Shown here piece after piece: positions 43,079-52,077 of a stretch of 64,000 bases of DNA. The position numbers and the translations under genes were made by a program. The stretch is from Actinoallomurus spadix (lineage in GTDB: Bacteria; Actinomycetota; Actinomycetes; Streptosporangiales; Streptosporangiaceae): the NCBI RefSeq assembly GCF_024055725.1, contig NZ_JAMXMX010000023.1:1-64000 (forward strand), read 5' to 3'. Position 1 is the stretch's first letter. Every line of letters begins with the position of its first letter. The notes beneath the pieces are model-generated. The model was not told where the DNA came from and ran no database searches. It saw only the letters and a list, made by a program, of their open reading frames with translations.

Positions 43079-43779
43079 TGAGTGAGACGAAGATGGTGCG
43101 ACCGGAAGCCCCCGAGGACGAACCGGCATCCCGGCCCCCACGCCGGCCGGGCCTGCGCTGGATCGCGCTCGTCGTCGTGCTCCTGGCGCTGGCGTACGCC
43201 ATCCTGCAGGCGGTCAACGCGCTTCCGCACTGGCTCGACCCGTTCGGCGAGAAGACGAAGGACCGCAGCGGTCCCGCCGTCCTGCGGTCGATCCAGAACC
43301 TCTCGCGGTACGAGGCCGCGACCGGTGACTTCCAGGTCATCGTGGACCTGGAGAAGGACGCGCGTTTCCTGCCCGGCGCGATCCGCGGTCAGCGGACGCT
43401 GTTCGTGGGCAGCGGGAGCGTCGACGCCTACGTCGACTTCTCCGGCCTGAGCAAGGGGGCCGTCACCACCGACAAGGACCGCACGTCGGTGACGATTCGC
43501 CTGCCGCACGCCAGGCTGGAGAAGACCAACCTCGATCCGAAACGCAGTTATGTCTTCGCGCAGCAGCGCGGACTGTTCGACCGAATCGGGCAGTTCTTCA
43601 GCTCGAACCCGAATCAGCAACAGCAGCTCAACGTGCTCGCGGCCCAGAAGATCCAGGACGCCGCGAACGCCAGTGGCCTGGCCGAACGGGCCGACACGAA
43701 TACCAAGCAGATGATCACGAACCTGCTGCGCGGTTTGGGCTTCAAAACTGTTACGGTGACTTACGCCACAGCACCGTGA
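43078..43779 (+). CDS. DUF4230 family membrane-anchored protein
   Basis: The 233-residue protein has one N-terminal helix (LRWIALVVVLLALAYAILQA) and an extracytoplasmic domain (ATGDFQVIVDLEKDARFLPG, then LSKGAVTTDKDRTSVTIRLP). This pattern matches DUF4230, a widespread family of unknown role. The C-terminal GLGFKTVTVTYATAP is conserved. GTG 43078 is used; ATG 43093, with GAGGTGA upstream, is an equally good start. Confidence 0.85.
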   Translation: MSETKMVRPEAPEDEPASRPPRRPGLRWIALVVVLLALAYAILQAVNALPHWLDPFGEKTKDRSGPAVLRSIQNLSRYEAATGDFQVIVDLEKDARFLPGAIRGQRTLFVGSGSVDAYVDFSGLSKGAVTTDKDRTSVTIRLPHARLEKTNLDPKRSYVFAQQRGLFDRIGQFFSSNPNQQQQLNVLAAQKIQDAANASGLAERADTNTKQMITNLLRGLGFKTVTVTYATAP

Positions 43780-43840
43780 TCTTACCGAGACGGGCCGCGG
43801 GGAATAGCACTACCAAGCGGCCCGTTACGGATAAACCGGG

Positions 43841-45574
43841 GTGATCGTTGTGTCCGTGGCAGGCGTGTCCACTCTCCACCACGCGTCCGGCTCCCACCGC
43901 CGACCGACCTGGCCGCTCGCGCTGCCCATCGCGGCGGCCGCGGTCGCCGTCGCGCTCCCGGCCGTCGGCGCCTCGGCACCCGAACGCCCGGCACACCTCG
44001 TCATCGGAGAACTGTTCCCGAACGGCCAGGAGTTCCTGCTCGCGCTGATCCTCCTGGCGACCGCGCGGGGCGTTCTCCTGCGCCGCCGGGTCGCGTACTA
44101 CGTCGTCCTGCTGCTCACCGGCCTGTCGGCCCTCGACGCGCTGAACACCTGGCAGCTCGGCCGCCTCGTCCTCCTCACCGCCGCCCTGGCCGCGTTCGTC
44201 CGGTACCGCGGGGAGTTCACGACCTCCCCCAGCCGGGTGCGCACCGCCCTCCGCGCCGGCCTCATCACGTACGGGCTCGCGATCGCGTACGGCCTGGCGG
44301 TGATGATCCTGCAGTGGCACCAGATGACGCCCGACCCGAGCCCGGCCGACGCCGGACGTGAGATCCTCTCCGGCCTCACCGCGTCGGGCCCCGGCCCGGT
44401 GCACTTCGGCGGCTCGGCCGACCACTGGTTCGAGGCGAGCCTGGGCCTCATCGGCGGCGGCGGGCTCCTCGCCATCCTGGTCACGATGCTCACGCCCGCG
44501 CCGCCGCCCCCGCCGGGCAGCGACCGGGAACGCGCCGAGGCGGCGCGCCTCGTCGACGACCAGGGCTCCGACACCCTCGCGCCCTTCGTGCTGCGCAGCG
44601 ACAAGTCGTACGTCTTCAGCTCCGACCGGCGCGCCGTCATCGGATACCGCGTGCTGTTCGGCGTCGCCGTCGCCGGCGGTGACCCGGCCGGCGACCCGCG
44701 CTCCTACGCGGACGCGGTGGCCGAGTTCGCCGCGCTGGCCGAGCGCTCCGGATGGCGGATGGCCGTCCTCGGCGCCCGCGCGGACCTGCTCGACCTGTGG
44801 CGCCCGTACGGCCTGCGCTCCATCGAGATCGGCGACGAGGTCCTGCTGACGCCGGGCGAGTTCGGCCTGAGCGGCCGGAGCATGCGCAACGTGCGGCAGG
44901 CGGTGCAGCGCACCCGCAACGCGGGCGTGACCGGTCAGGTCGTCCGCGAAGGCGACCTGACCGCCGACGAGCGGGCGCGGCTGCGGGCCGTGGCCACCGA
45001 GGCCATGGGCGGTGCCGAGGAGCGCGGCTTCTCCATGAACATGGACGACCTGCTGACCGGCCGGCACGCCGCCTCGGTCATCGTCGTCGCGCGGGACGCC
45101 GACCGCGCGCCGATCGGCTTCCAGCGGTACCTGCCCAGCGCCTGCGGGCGGCGGCTCTCCCTCGACGCGATGCGCCGCCTCCCCGGCGCCCCGAACGGCC
45201 TCAACGAGCGGATGATCGTCGACGTCATGGAGTACGCCCGCGACCAGGGCATCGACGAGGTCTCCCTCAACTTCGCGGCCTTCCGCGAACTGTTCGACAC
45301 CGCCGAGCGCGGGCCGCTCGAGCAGGGGGGCTACCGCCTGATCCACCTGCTCGACCGGTTCATCAAGGTCGAGTCGCTGTACCTGTTCAACCGCAAGTTC
45401 CGGCCGCGCTACGTACGGCGGGCCGTGGCCTTCCCGTCATGGACGAGCCTCCTGACCGTCGGGGCGGCCCTGCTCACCCTGGAGTTCGGCCACCGCCACC
45501 CACCCCACCCCGCGCCCACGACGGCCGCCGCCCCCGTCCCCGACGACGGCTACGTCACTTCGCCGTCGCGGTGA
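43841..45574 (+). CDS. Phosphatidylglycerol lysyltransferase-like (DUF2156) membrane protein
   Basis: The 577-residue protein has an N-terminal set of about six helices and a C-terminal DUF2156/GNAT-like domain (residues 240-540: MAVLGARADLLDLWRPYGLR, RMIVDVMEYARDQGIDEVSL, and LYLFNRKFRPRYVRR). Related MprF/LysX proteins transfer amino acids from tRNA to lipids, altering surface charge. No lysyl-tRNA synthetase domain is fused here. Start 43841 or 43850, both GTG. Confidence 0.85.
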   Translation: MIVVSVAGVSTLHHASGSHRRPTWPLALPIAAAAVAVALPAVGASAPERPAHLVIGELFPNGQEFLLALILLATARGVLLRRRVAYYVVLLLTGLSALDALNTWQLGRLVLLTAALAAFVRYRGEFTTSPSRVRTALRAGLITYGLAIAYGLAVMILQWHQMTPDPSPADAGREILSGLTASGPGPVHFGGSADHWFEASLGLIGGGGLLAILVTMLTPAPPPPPGSDRERAEAARLVDDQGSDTLAPFVLRSDKSYVFSSDRRAVIGYRVLFGVAVAGGDPAGDPRSYADAVAEFAALAERSGWRMAVLGARADLLDLWRPYGLRSIEIGDEVLLTPGEFGLSGRSMRNVRQAVQRTRNAGVTGQVVREGDLTADERARLRAVATEAMGGAEERGFSMNMDDLLTGRHAASVIVVARDADRAPIGFQRYLPSACGRRLSLDAMRRLPGAPNGLNERMIVDVMEYARDQGIDEVSLNFAAFRELFDTAERGPLEQGGYRLIHLLDRFIKVESLYLFNRKFRPRYVRRAVAFPSWTSLLTVGAALLTLEFGHRHPPHPAPTTAAAPVPDDGYVTSPSR

Positions 45575-45586
45575 AGGACAGGACGC

Positions 45587-46003
45587 TCAGCCAAGTGTCC
45601 CGGGCGGGGCCAGCCACTGTGTCGGCTGGCCGGTCATTCGCGCGATCGTCTCGTAGTCGCGGTCGTAGTGAAGCACGGTCAGGTTCGAGAGTTCCGCCGT
45701 TGCCGCGACGAGAAGGTCCACCGGTCCGGCGCACCGATGCTGCCCGCGTTTGGTCAGCGCCTCCTGGACATCTGCGGCGCGCTGGTAGACCCGATCCGGC
45801 ATGGGCACCCAGCCGTACATCGCGCGCAGGATTTGCAACAGTCGCTGCCGTTCGTCCATCGACCGTGCGCTGAACAGCACCTCCAACTCGATGACCGGGC
45901 AGATTGCGATCAGCCCCGCGCTGACCTGCTCCTCCCACCGGTCAGGAGTTTGGGCCATCCTCGCCAGAGCGCTCGTGTCGATCAGGTAGGTCGCCGGAGA
46001 CAC
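45587..46003 (-). CDS. vapC: PIN-domain toxin
   Basis: The 138-residue PIN nuclease has the acidic residues in YLIDTSALARM, ELEVLFS, PVDLLVAATAEL and YDRDYE, which bind Mg in the RNase site. VapC toxins cleave tRNA or rRNA. GTG 46003 starts inside the antitoxin gene (62-bp overlap), so it is translationally coupled. The antitoxin ends inside it. Confidence 0.85.
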   Translation of the reverse strand: MSPATYLIDTSALARMAQTPDRWEEQVSAGLIAICPVIELEVLFSARSMDERQRLLQILRAMYGWVPMPDRVYQRAADVQEALTKRGQHRCAGPVDLLVAATAELSNLTVLHYDRDYETIARMTGQPTQWLAPPGTLG

Positions 46004-46208
46004 CGCGGTAGTTCCTCTTGTCGTGCAGGACATCGAACATGCCGGACTTACCGAGTTCGATGAACTCCGCATAGGCACGGGCGCGCCGCAGCCGCTCGAC
46101 GGTCTCCCGTAGCGCGGTGTTCACGGTGTCCTTCTTCGTACTGGTGCCCAGCAACTCGGCCGCCTCACTGAGAGCGTCATCATCCACGTCTACGAGGATC
46201 TTCGTCAC
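45942..46208 (-). CDS. vapB: VapB-type antitoxin
   Basis: The 88-residue protein begins MTKILVDVDDDALSEAAELL, a ribbon-helix-helix-like N-terminus (DUF2191 type), followed by an acidic/helix tail that should bind VapC. GTG 46208 has GGAGG 7 bases upstream. The C-terminal part overlaps the PIN gene. Candidate autoregulation site 46222-46246. Confidence 0.85.
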   Translation of the reverse strand: MTKILVDVDDDALSEAAELLGTSTKKDTVNTALRETVERLRRARAYAEFIELGKSGMFDVLHDKRNYRGVSGDLPDRHERSGEDGPNS

Positions 46209-46221
46209 GACGCACCTCCAT

Positions 46222-46246
46222 ATATACCAAGACGAGCCGAGTATAT
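46222..46246 (-). promoter_or_regulatory. Operator/promoter of vapBC
   Basis: ATATAC-N13-GTATAT is a perfect 6-bp inverted repeat. On the minus strand it contains TATACT (46240-46245), a good -10 box, 32 bp before the vapB start. Toxin-antitoxin complexes normally bind such sites to repress themselves. Confidence 0.55.
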
Positions 46247-46253
46247 CCGCGAT

Positions 46254-47210
46254 TCAGTCGCTGGTGAGGGCGGAGATGAGTTCGTCGGCGGCGGAGTAGG
46301 GGTCGCAGTCGCCGGACAGGACCTTGGCGGCGAGCACGTCGAGGCGCTGGTGGCCGTGCAGGTCGCCCATCCGCTCGCGGAGCGCGGTGACCGCGATGGC
46401 CTCCACCTCGTCGCGGACCCGCGCCAGCCGGCGCCGGCGGAGCTCCCCGGACTCCTCCATCCAGGCGTAGTGCTCGTCGAGCCGCCGGATGACGTCGTCG
46501 ACACCCTCGCCCTTGACCGCGACGGTCGGCACGATCGGCGGTTTCCAGCCGACGTCGCCGGCGAGCGCGATCATGTTGCGCAGGTCGCGTACGGCCTGCT
46601 GGGCGCCGTCCCGGTCGGCCTTGTTGACCACGAAGACGTCCGCGATCTCCAGGATGCCCGCCTTGGCGGCCTGGATCGAGTCGCCCATGCCCGGCGAGAC
46701 CAGCACGATCGTCGAGTCCGCGAGCGAGGCGATCTCCACCTCGGCCTGGCCGACTCCGACGGTCTCGACCAGCACGACGTCGCAGCCGGCCGCGTCGAGC
46801 ACGCGGATGGCCTGCGGGGCGGCCCAGGACAGGCCGCCCAGGTGGCCGCGGCTGGCCATCGAGCGGATGAAGACTCCGGAGTCGCCCGCATGGTCCTGCA
46901 TGCGGACCCGGTCGCCGAGCAGCGCCCCGCCGGTGAACGGCGAGGACGGGTCGACCGCCAGCACGCCCACGCGCAGTCCCCGGTCGCGGAACGCCCGGAC
47001 CAGCGCGCCGGTGGACGTGGACTTCCCGACGCCCGGCGCGCCGGTCAGGCCGATGACCCGCGCCCGGCCGGCGAGGGGGTTCAGCGCGGCCATGATGGGC
47101 CGCAGCTGCGGCGAGGCGTTCTCGACGAGGGAGATCAGCCGCGCCAGCGCGCGCGGCTGTCCCTTCCTCGCCCGTTCGACCAGATCGTCGACGTCGACGT
47201 TCCGTGCCAC
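46254..47210 (-). CDS. meaB: Methylmalonyl-CoA mutase-associated GTPase MeaB
   Basis: The 318-residue G3E GTPase has Walker A GLTGAPGVGKSTSTGALVRA, switch regions VLAVDPSSPFTGGALLGDRV and VLVETVGVGQAEVE, and the base-specificity motif FVVNKADRDG. MeaB gates cobalamin loading and protects acyl-CoA mutases; it would serve the icmA-type enzyme and any methylmalonyl-CoA mutase elsewhere. GTG 47210, 9 bp after the thiolase stop, so co-transcribed. Confidence 0.94.
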   Translation of the reverse strand: MARNVDVDDLVERARKGQPRALARLISLVENASPQLRPIMAALNPLAGRARVIGLTGAPGVGKSTSTGALVRAFRDRGLRVGVLAVDPSSPFTGGALLGDRVRMQDHAGDSGVFIRSMASRGHLGGLSWAAPQAIRVLDAAGCDVVLVETVGVGQAEVEIASLADSTIVLVSPGMGDSIQAAKAGILEIADVFVVNKADRDGAQQAVRDLRNMIALAGDVGWKPPIVPTVAVKGEGVDDVIRRLDEHYAWMEESGELRRRRLARVRDEVEAIAVTALRERMGDLHGHQRLDVLAAKVLSGDCDPYSAADELISALTSD

Positions 47211-47219
47211 CCCGGGTCC

Positions 47220-48398
47220 TCAGACCTTCAGGATCAGGGCGTCGCCCTGGCCGCCGCCCCCGCACAGCCCCGCGGCGCCGACGCCGCCGCCCCGGCGGCG
47301 CAGTTCGTACGCCAGGTGCAGGACGATCCGCGCGCCCGACATGCCGATCGGGTGCCCGAGCGCGATGGCACCGCCGTTGACGTTCACCTTGCTCTCGTCG
47401 ACGCCGAGGTCGCGCATCGACTGGATGCCCACCGACGCGAACGCCTCGTTGATCTCGATCAGGTCGAGGTCGTCCACGGTCAGGCCCTGCTTGCCCAGGG
47501 CGTGCTTGATGGCGTTGGCGGGCTGGGACTGCAGTGAGTTGTCCGGGCCGGCGACGTTGCCGTGCGCGCCGATCTCGGCGAGCCAGGTCAGCCCGAGCTC
47601 CTCGGCCTTGGCCCTGGACATGACGACGACCGCGCACGCGCCGTCGGAGATCTGCGAGGACGAGCCCGCGGTGATCGTGCCGTCCTTGCTGAACGCGGGC
47701 CGCAGGCGGCCCAGCGACTCGGCCGTCGTGTCCGGGCGGACGCCCTCGTCTGCCGCGAACACGACCGGGTCGCCCTTGCGTTGCGGAATCTCCACCGGGA
47801 CGATCTCGTCGTCGAAGAGCTGGTTCTTGATGGCGTCGGCGGCCCGCTGGTGCGAGCGGGCGGCGAACGCGTCCTGCTCCTCGCGCGAGATGCCGAGCTT
47901 GGCGTTGTACCGCTCGGTCGACTCGCCCATGGAGACGCCGTCGAAGGCGTCGGTGAGACCGTCGTGGGCGGTGGCGTCGAGCACCTCGATCGAGCCGTAC
48001 TTGTAGCCCTGGCGGGACTTCGGCAGCAGGTGCGGCGCGTTCGTCATCGACTCCATGCCGCCCGCCACCACGACGTCGAACTCGCCTGCGCGGATGAGCT
48101 GGTCGGCGAGGGCGATGGCGTCCAGGCCGGAGAGGCAGACCTTGTTGATCGTCAGCGAGGGGACGTTCATCGGGATGCCGGCCTTCACGGCGGCCTGGCG
48201 GGACGGGATCTGCCCCGCTCCGGCCTGCAGCACGTGGCCCATGATCACGTAGTCGACCTGGTCGCCGGTCAGCCCGGCGCGCTCCAGTGCGGCGCGGATG
48301 GCGATCCCGCCGAGGTCCACCGCTGCGAAGTCCTTGAGAGAGCCGAGCAGACGCCCGATGGGCGTCCGAGCTCCGGCGACGATGACGGAATCGGCCAT
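47220..48398 (-). CDS. Acetyl-CoA C-acetyltransferase (thiolase)
   Basis: The 392-residue enzyme has the acyl-accepting Cys in [29 protein letters not shown], the His in [18 protein letters not shown] and the second Cys in [15 protein letters not shown]. It condenses two acetyl-CoA or cleaves acetoacetyl-CoA. It forms a unit with meaB and is divergent from the epimerase gene. ATG 48398 gives the canonical N-terminus [20 protein letters not shown]. Confidence 0.95.
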   Translation of the reverse strand: MADSVIVAGARTPIGRLLGSLKDFAAVDLGGIAIRAALERAGLTGDQVDYVIMGHVLQAGAGQIPSRQAAVKAGIPMNVPSLTINKVCLSGLDAIALADQLIRAGEFDVVVAGGMESMTNAPHLLPKSRQGYKYGSIEVLDATAHDGLTDAFDGVSMGESTERYNAKLGISREEQDAFAARSHQRAADAIKNQLFDDEIVPVEIPQRKGDPVVFAADEGVRPDTTAESLGRLRPAFSKDGTITAGSSSQISDGACAVVVMSRAKAEELGLTWLAEIGAHGNVAGPDNSLQSQPANAIKHALGKQGLTVDDLDLIEINEAFASVGIQSMRDLGVDESKVNVNGGAIALGHPIGMSGARIVLHLAYELRRRGGGVGAAGLCGGGGQGDALILKV

Positions 48399-48483
48399 GG
48401 ATCGAGACCTCCGACGAATGGTGGGGGCGACGTTTGCCAACATACCCACTAGGAAGCCGGGACTTTCCAGGGAGGCCATCGTC

Positions 48484-48906
48484 ATGCTCACCCGAATCGA
48501 TCACGTCGGTATCGCATGCCATGATCTTGAAGAGAAGATCGCTTTCTACGAGAGCACGTTCGGTCTGCTTGTGGTGTCGCGGGAGGTCAATGAGCAGCAG
48601 GGGGTGAAGGAGGCGATGCTCCACGTCGCGGACGGGCCCGCGGGCGCCTCGTACGTGCAGCTGCTGGAGCCGCTGAACCCCGATACGCCGGTCGGGAAGT
48701 TCCTGGTGAAACGGGGAGAGGGCGTGCACCACATCGGATACGGGGTCGACGACGTCGTGGCCGCCCTGGAGAGCATCGGCGGGACGGGCGTGCGCCTGCT
48801 GGACGAGCGGCCGCGGCACGGCTCGATGGGCGCCTCGATCGCGTTCCTGCATCCCAAGGACGTCGGCGGTGTCCTGACGGAACTGGTCCAGGCCAAGCCG
48901 CGCTGA
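48484..48906 (+). CDS. mce: Methylmalonyl-CoA epimerase
   Basis: The 140-residue glyoxalase-fold protein has metal ligands in [47 protein letters not shown] and [15 protein letters not shown]. It interconverts (2S)- and (2R)-methylmalonyl-CoA. Its presence implies a methylmalonyl-CoA mutase elsewhere, since the mutase here looks isobutyryl-specific. It shares a divergent promoter region of 85 bp with the thiolase gene. Confidence 0.94.
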   Translation: MLTRIDHVGIACHDLEEKIAFYESTFGLLVVSREVNEQQGVKEAMLHVADGPAGASYVQLLEPLNPDTPVGKFLVKRGEGVHHIGYGVDDVVAALESIGGTGVRLLDERPRHGSMGASIAFLHPKDVGGVLTELVQAKPR

Positions 48907-49150
48907 CACTGACTCATCAACACCCCGTGCGAACCGGGTTCCTTACCTGATCGCCACATGGGCTCTGACAATCGCGACAAAGTGCCCAGGTCGTAAAGTT
49001 GAGCCCCCAACACGGCAGTGTCGGGAGTACTCTGCTGTCGCCGGAAAGTGGTAGCGCCCGTGCCGTACCCCGTAACACGCAGTACTCGCGCGGCCATCGT
49101 CTGGTACCTCCACCACTTGTAGCCGTCTCGTCACAGCAGGATTGAGCCTC

Positions 49151-50458
49151 ATGCAGTCCGACATCGACGCCCAGCTCAGCAACTTCTTCGAAGACAGCAC
49201 GCCCCCACGCGAGTTCGACGTGGTGCTGCGCGGCTACGACCGGCACCAGGTCGAAGAGCACATCAAGCAGCTCGACGCCGAGGTCCGCCAGAGCCGCGAG
49301 CAGACCCAGGCACTGCAACGGGAGCTCTCCGACGCACATCGTCAGCTTCAGGAGCAGGAGCGCCCCACCTATTCCGGTCTCGGCGCGCGCATCGAGCAAC
49401 TGCTGCGCCTCGCCGAGGAGCAGGCGACCGAGCTCGTCCAGGCCGCCCGCACGGAGGCCAACGAGATCAAGGCCGCCGCCAAGGTCGACGCCGCCGAGCT
49501 GCGCGCCGCCGCGGAGAACGAGGCGGCCGACGTCCGCGCCACCGCCAAGCGCGAGGGCGACGACATGCGCAACGCGGCCGAGCGTGAGGCCGAGGAGGTG
49601 CGCACGGCGGCCCGCCGCCACGCCGACGAGCTGACCTCCACCACCGAGCGCGAGGTCGCCAAGCTGCGCGCCACCGCCGACCACGAGGTCGCCGAGAAGC
49701 GCGCCAGCGCCGAGCGGGAGATCGCCAAGCTCCGGACCACCACCGAGCGCGAGGTCGCGCAGCTGCGGGCGTCCACCAAGCGCGAGCGCGACGAGATCCT
49801 CACCACCGCCAAGCGGCAGGCCGACGAGATGCGGGCCCAGGCGAACCGCATCCTCGAGGAGAGCGAGGCCCAGCGGGCCCAGGCCGAGGCCGAGTTCGAG
49901 ATCCAGCTGGCCGCCCGGCGCGAAGAGGCCGAGCGGCAGGACGCCGAGCGGCACGCGGCGGCGCAGAGCGCCACGCAGAAGCTCGTCGCCGAGGCCGAGC
50001 AGCGCGCCGCGTCGGCGGAGCAGCGCGCCACGAAGGCGACTCAGCAGGCCGAGCAGACGCGCCGCGAGGCCGACAGCCACGCCAAGCAGCTCGTCGCGAA
50101 CGCCCGCAAGAACTCCGAGCAGATCATCGCCGAGGCGAAGGCCCAGGCCGAGCAGCTGCTCAGCGAGACCAAGAGCGAGGCCGAGCGGATGCGCACCACG
50201 GCGCAGCGCCAGGTCGACGAGCTCACCCGCCAGCGCGACAGCATCACCAGCCACCTCAACCAGCTGCGTCAGCTCATCGGCGGCGTGTCCGCGCCGATGG
50301 GCGGCCCGACCGAGGAGGCCATCTCCGCGCCGCCGGAGAAGCCCGCGATCGCCCCGGCCGAGCCCAAGCCCGCGCCGAAGCCGGCGCCCGCCGCGTCGAG
50401 GCCGGCTCCGGCGGAGGCCAAGAAGAACGACGAGGACGACGACTGGTGGCAGGAGTGA
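49151..50458 (+). CDS. DivIVA-like coiled-coil (Scy/FilP-type) protein
   Basis: The 435-residue protein has a DivIVA-type start (REFDVVLRGYDRHQVEEHIK) then a long coiled coil to about residue 375 with regular Ala/Glu/Arg heptads (TEREVAKLRATADHEVAEKR), and a Pro-rich acidic tail. Such proteins (often called cellulose-binding proteins) form cytoskeletal scaffolds at hyphal tips in actinomycetes. ATG 49151; a TTG 9 bases earlier is possible. The 244-bp upstream region has two AGTACTC motifs. Confidence 0.85.
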   Translation: MQSDIDAQLSNFFEDSTPPREFDVVLRGYDRHQVEEHIKQLDAEVRQSREQTQALQRELSDAHRQLQEQERPTYSGLGARIEQLLRLAEEQATELVQAARTEANEIKAAAKVDAAELRAAAENEAADVRATAKREGDDMRNAAEREAEEVRTAARRHADELTSTTEREVAKLRATADHEVAEKRASAEREIAKLRTTTEREVAQLRASTKRERDEILTTAKRQADEMRAQANRILEESEAQRAQAEAEFEIQLAARREEAERQDAERHAAAQSATQKLVAEAEQRAASAEQRATKATQQAEQTRREADSHAKQLVANARKNSEQIIAEAKAQAEQLLSETKSEAERMRTTAQRQVDELTRQRDSITSHLNQLRQLIGGVSAPMGGPTEEAISAPPEKPAIAPAEPKPAPKPAPAASRPAPAEAKKNDEDDDWWQE

Positions 50459-50529
50459 CACCGTCCGCCGTTCGACGGCACTGAGCGGCGGCCACGCCGA
50501 TCGGCTCGACTGAGCGCGGACGATGATCG

Positions 50530-50562
50530 GGTTCGTGGTGGTGTCCGCCACCACCACGAACC
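50530..50562 (+). terminator. 14-bp-stem hairpin after the coiled-coil gene
   Basis: GGTTCGTGGTGGTG (50530-50543) pairs perfectly with CACCACCACGAACC (50549-50562), loop TCCGC. It lies 71 bp after the stop. Confidence 0.75.
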
Positions 50563-50578
50563 GATGCACGAGATGGCG

Positions 50579-50611
50579 AAGAGCCTAGGGGACGTGATCC
50601 TCTAGGCTCTT
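50579..50611 (+). terminator. Second hairpin with T-run before the AI-2E-family gene
   Basis: AAGAGCCTAGGGGA (50579-50592) pairs with TCCTCTAGGCTCTT (50598-50611), one G-T wobble, 5-base loop, followed by T. It lies 26 bp before the next start, where it could act as terminator or attenuator. Confidence 0.65.
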
Positions 50612-50637
50612 TCCAGCATCTATACGAGGAGACGTGC

Positions 50638-52014
50638 GTGCCGGCCGAAATCCCCCACGACGGCGAACAGCGCGAGGAGACCGAAGCCCTCGCGGACGGT
50701 CCCCGCCAGCCGGCGGGCGAAGCCGGGACCCTCACGGACGGCACCCGCCGGCCGGAAGACCAGGCCGGAGCCCTCACCGAGAGCACTCACCAGCCGGCGG
50801 GCGAAGCCGGGAGTCTCACGGACGACACCGACCGGCCGGAAGACCAGGGCGGAGCCCTCACCGAGGCCCACCGGCCGTCGGTCGAGGTCGCCACCGTCGA
50901 TCCGGTCACCGACATCGAGGCCCGGGAGCGTGAGGCCGGCGTCGACGCGCTGTTCCCGTTCGGCCGCCCTGGCCGCCCGCTGACCCGCAGCCACCCGTTC
51001 ATCTTCGGCTTCTACGGCGCCCTCGGCGTACTCGCCGCGTACATGCTGGTCAAGGCGGTCACCGACGCCCGGCAGGTGATCATCCTGATCACCGTCGCGC
51101 TCTTCCTCGCCGTCGGCCTGAACCCGGCGGTCGAGGCGCTGACCCGGGTCGGGGTATCCCGCCGCTGGGGCGTGCTGATCGTCTTCCTGTGCCTGGTCGG
51201 GTTCTTCGTCGGTTTCGGGTTCGCCATCGTGCCTCCGATGACCGAGCAGGTCACCGCCTTCATCAACAACCTGACCAGCGGCCACGGCTACCTCGAGCAG
51301 ATGCAGCACAACCCGAGGCTGCAGGACTGGGACCATCGCTACCACCTGCTCGACCGCGCCCAGTCGGCGCTGCAGAGCAAGGACCTGGGCAAGCAGGCCG
51401 CCAACGGGATCCTCGGCGTCGGCCAGGTCGTGATCAGCGGCGTGTTCAGCACGTTCACCGTGCTGATCCTCACCCTCTACTTCCTCGGGTCGCTGCCGAA
51501 CATCACGGGCTTCATGTACCGCCTGGCGCCCCGGTCCCGGCGCGCCCGTGTCGCGCTGCTGGGCGACGAGATCCTCTCCCGCATCGGCGGGTACGTCGCC
51601 GGGAACGTCCTGATCTCGGTCATCGCCGGGATCGTGTCCTACATCTACCTGCTGATCGTCAACGTCCCGTACGCCATCGCGCTGGCCATGCTCGTCGCCA
51701 TCACCGACCTGATCCCGCTGATCGGAGCGACGATCGGGGCCGTCCTCGTCACGGCGATCGCGTTCTTCAACGGCTTCTGGACCGGCATCGCCACCGCGAT
51801 CTTCTTCCTCATCTACCAGCAGGTCGAGAACTACCTCGTCCAACCACGTGTGATGAAGAAGTCCGTCGACGTCCAGCCGGCCGTCACGGTCATCGCCGCC
51901 CTGCTCGGCGGCACGCTCCTCGGCGTGATCGGCGCGCTCCTGGCCATTCCCACCGCGGCCGCCGTGGCGCTGATCCTCCGCGAGGTCGTCATGCCCCGCC
52001 AGGAGAGCCTCTGA
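50638..52014 (+). CDS. AI-2E family membrane transporter
   Basis: The 458-residue protein has a 100-residue acidic N-terminus containing two 28-residue repeats, then eight or so hydrophobic helices with family motifs (LVKAVTDARQVIILITVALF, MLVAITDLIPLIGATIGAVL, YQQVENYLVQPRVMKKSVDV). The family includes AI-2 exporters and Na+/H+ antiporters; substrate unknown. GTG 50638 with GAGGAG upstream. Confidence 0.88.
   Translation: MPAEIPHDGEQREETEALADGPRQPAGEAGTLTDGTRRPEDQAGALTESTHQPAGEAGSLTDDTDRPEDQGGALTEAHRPSVEVATVDPVTDIEAREREAGVDALFPFGRPGRPLTRSHPFIFGFYGALGVLAAYMLVKAVTDARQVIILITVALFLAVGLNPAVEALTRVGVSRRWGVLIVFLCLVGFFVGFGFAIVPPMTEQVTAFINNLTSGHGYLEQMQHNPRLQDWDHRYHLLDRAQSALQSKDLGKQAANGILGVGQVVISGVFSTFTVLILTLYFLGSLPNITGFMYRLAPRSRRARVALLGDEILSRIGGYVAGNVLISVIAGIVSYIYLLIVNVPYAIALAMLVAITDLIPLIGATIGAVLVTAIAFFNGFWTGIATAIFFLIYQQVENYLVQPRVMKKSVDVQPAVTVIAALLGGTLLGVIGALLAIPTAAAVALILREVVMPRQESL
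50707..50870 (+). repeat. 84-bp tandem coding repeat in the AI-2E-family gene
   Basis: Two 84-bp units start at 50707 and 50791 (PAGEAGTLTDGTRRPEDQAG opens the first protein copy). The second is about 90 percent identical by eye. The number is divisible by three, so frame is kept. It lies in the cytoplasmic N-terminal extension that most AI-2E transporters lack. Confidence 0.85.
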
Positions 52015-52027
52015 CCGGGCCGGTGAC

Positions 52028-52061
52028 GGCCGGGCGGTGAGCGGGCCGGCCGGGCGGTGAG
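52028..52061. repeat. 14-bp direct repeat in a convergent spacer
   Basis: GGCCGGGCGGTGAG occurs at 52028-52041 and 52048-52061. A similar GGCCGGCGGTCAGCG follows over the stop codon of the alpha/beta hydrolase. The pattern recalls the other 3'-end repeats in the window. Confidence 0.65.
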
Positions 52062-52077
52062 GGGGGCCGGCCGGCGG

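Noticed and set aside
43751-45346. 531-codon minus-strand frame opposite the lysyltransferase-like gene
   Set aside because: High GC removes stop codons opposite real genes; composition is low-complexity and no family motifs appear.
46254-48906. meaB, thiolase and epimerase as one operon
   Set aside because: The epimerase is on the opposite strand; only meaB and thiolase can be co-transcribed.
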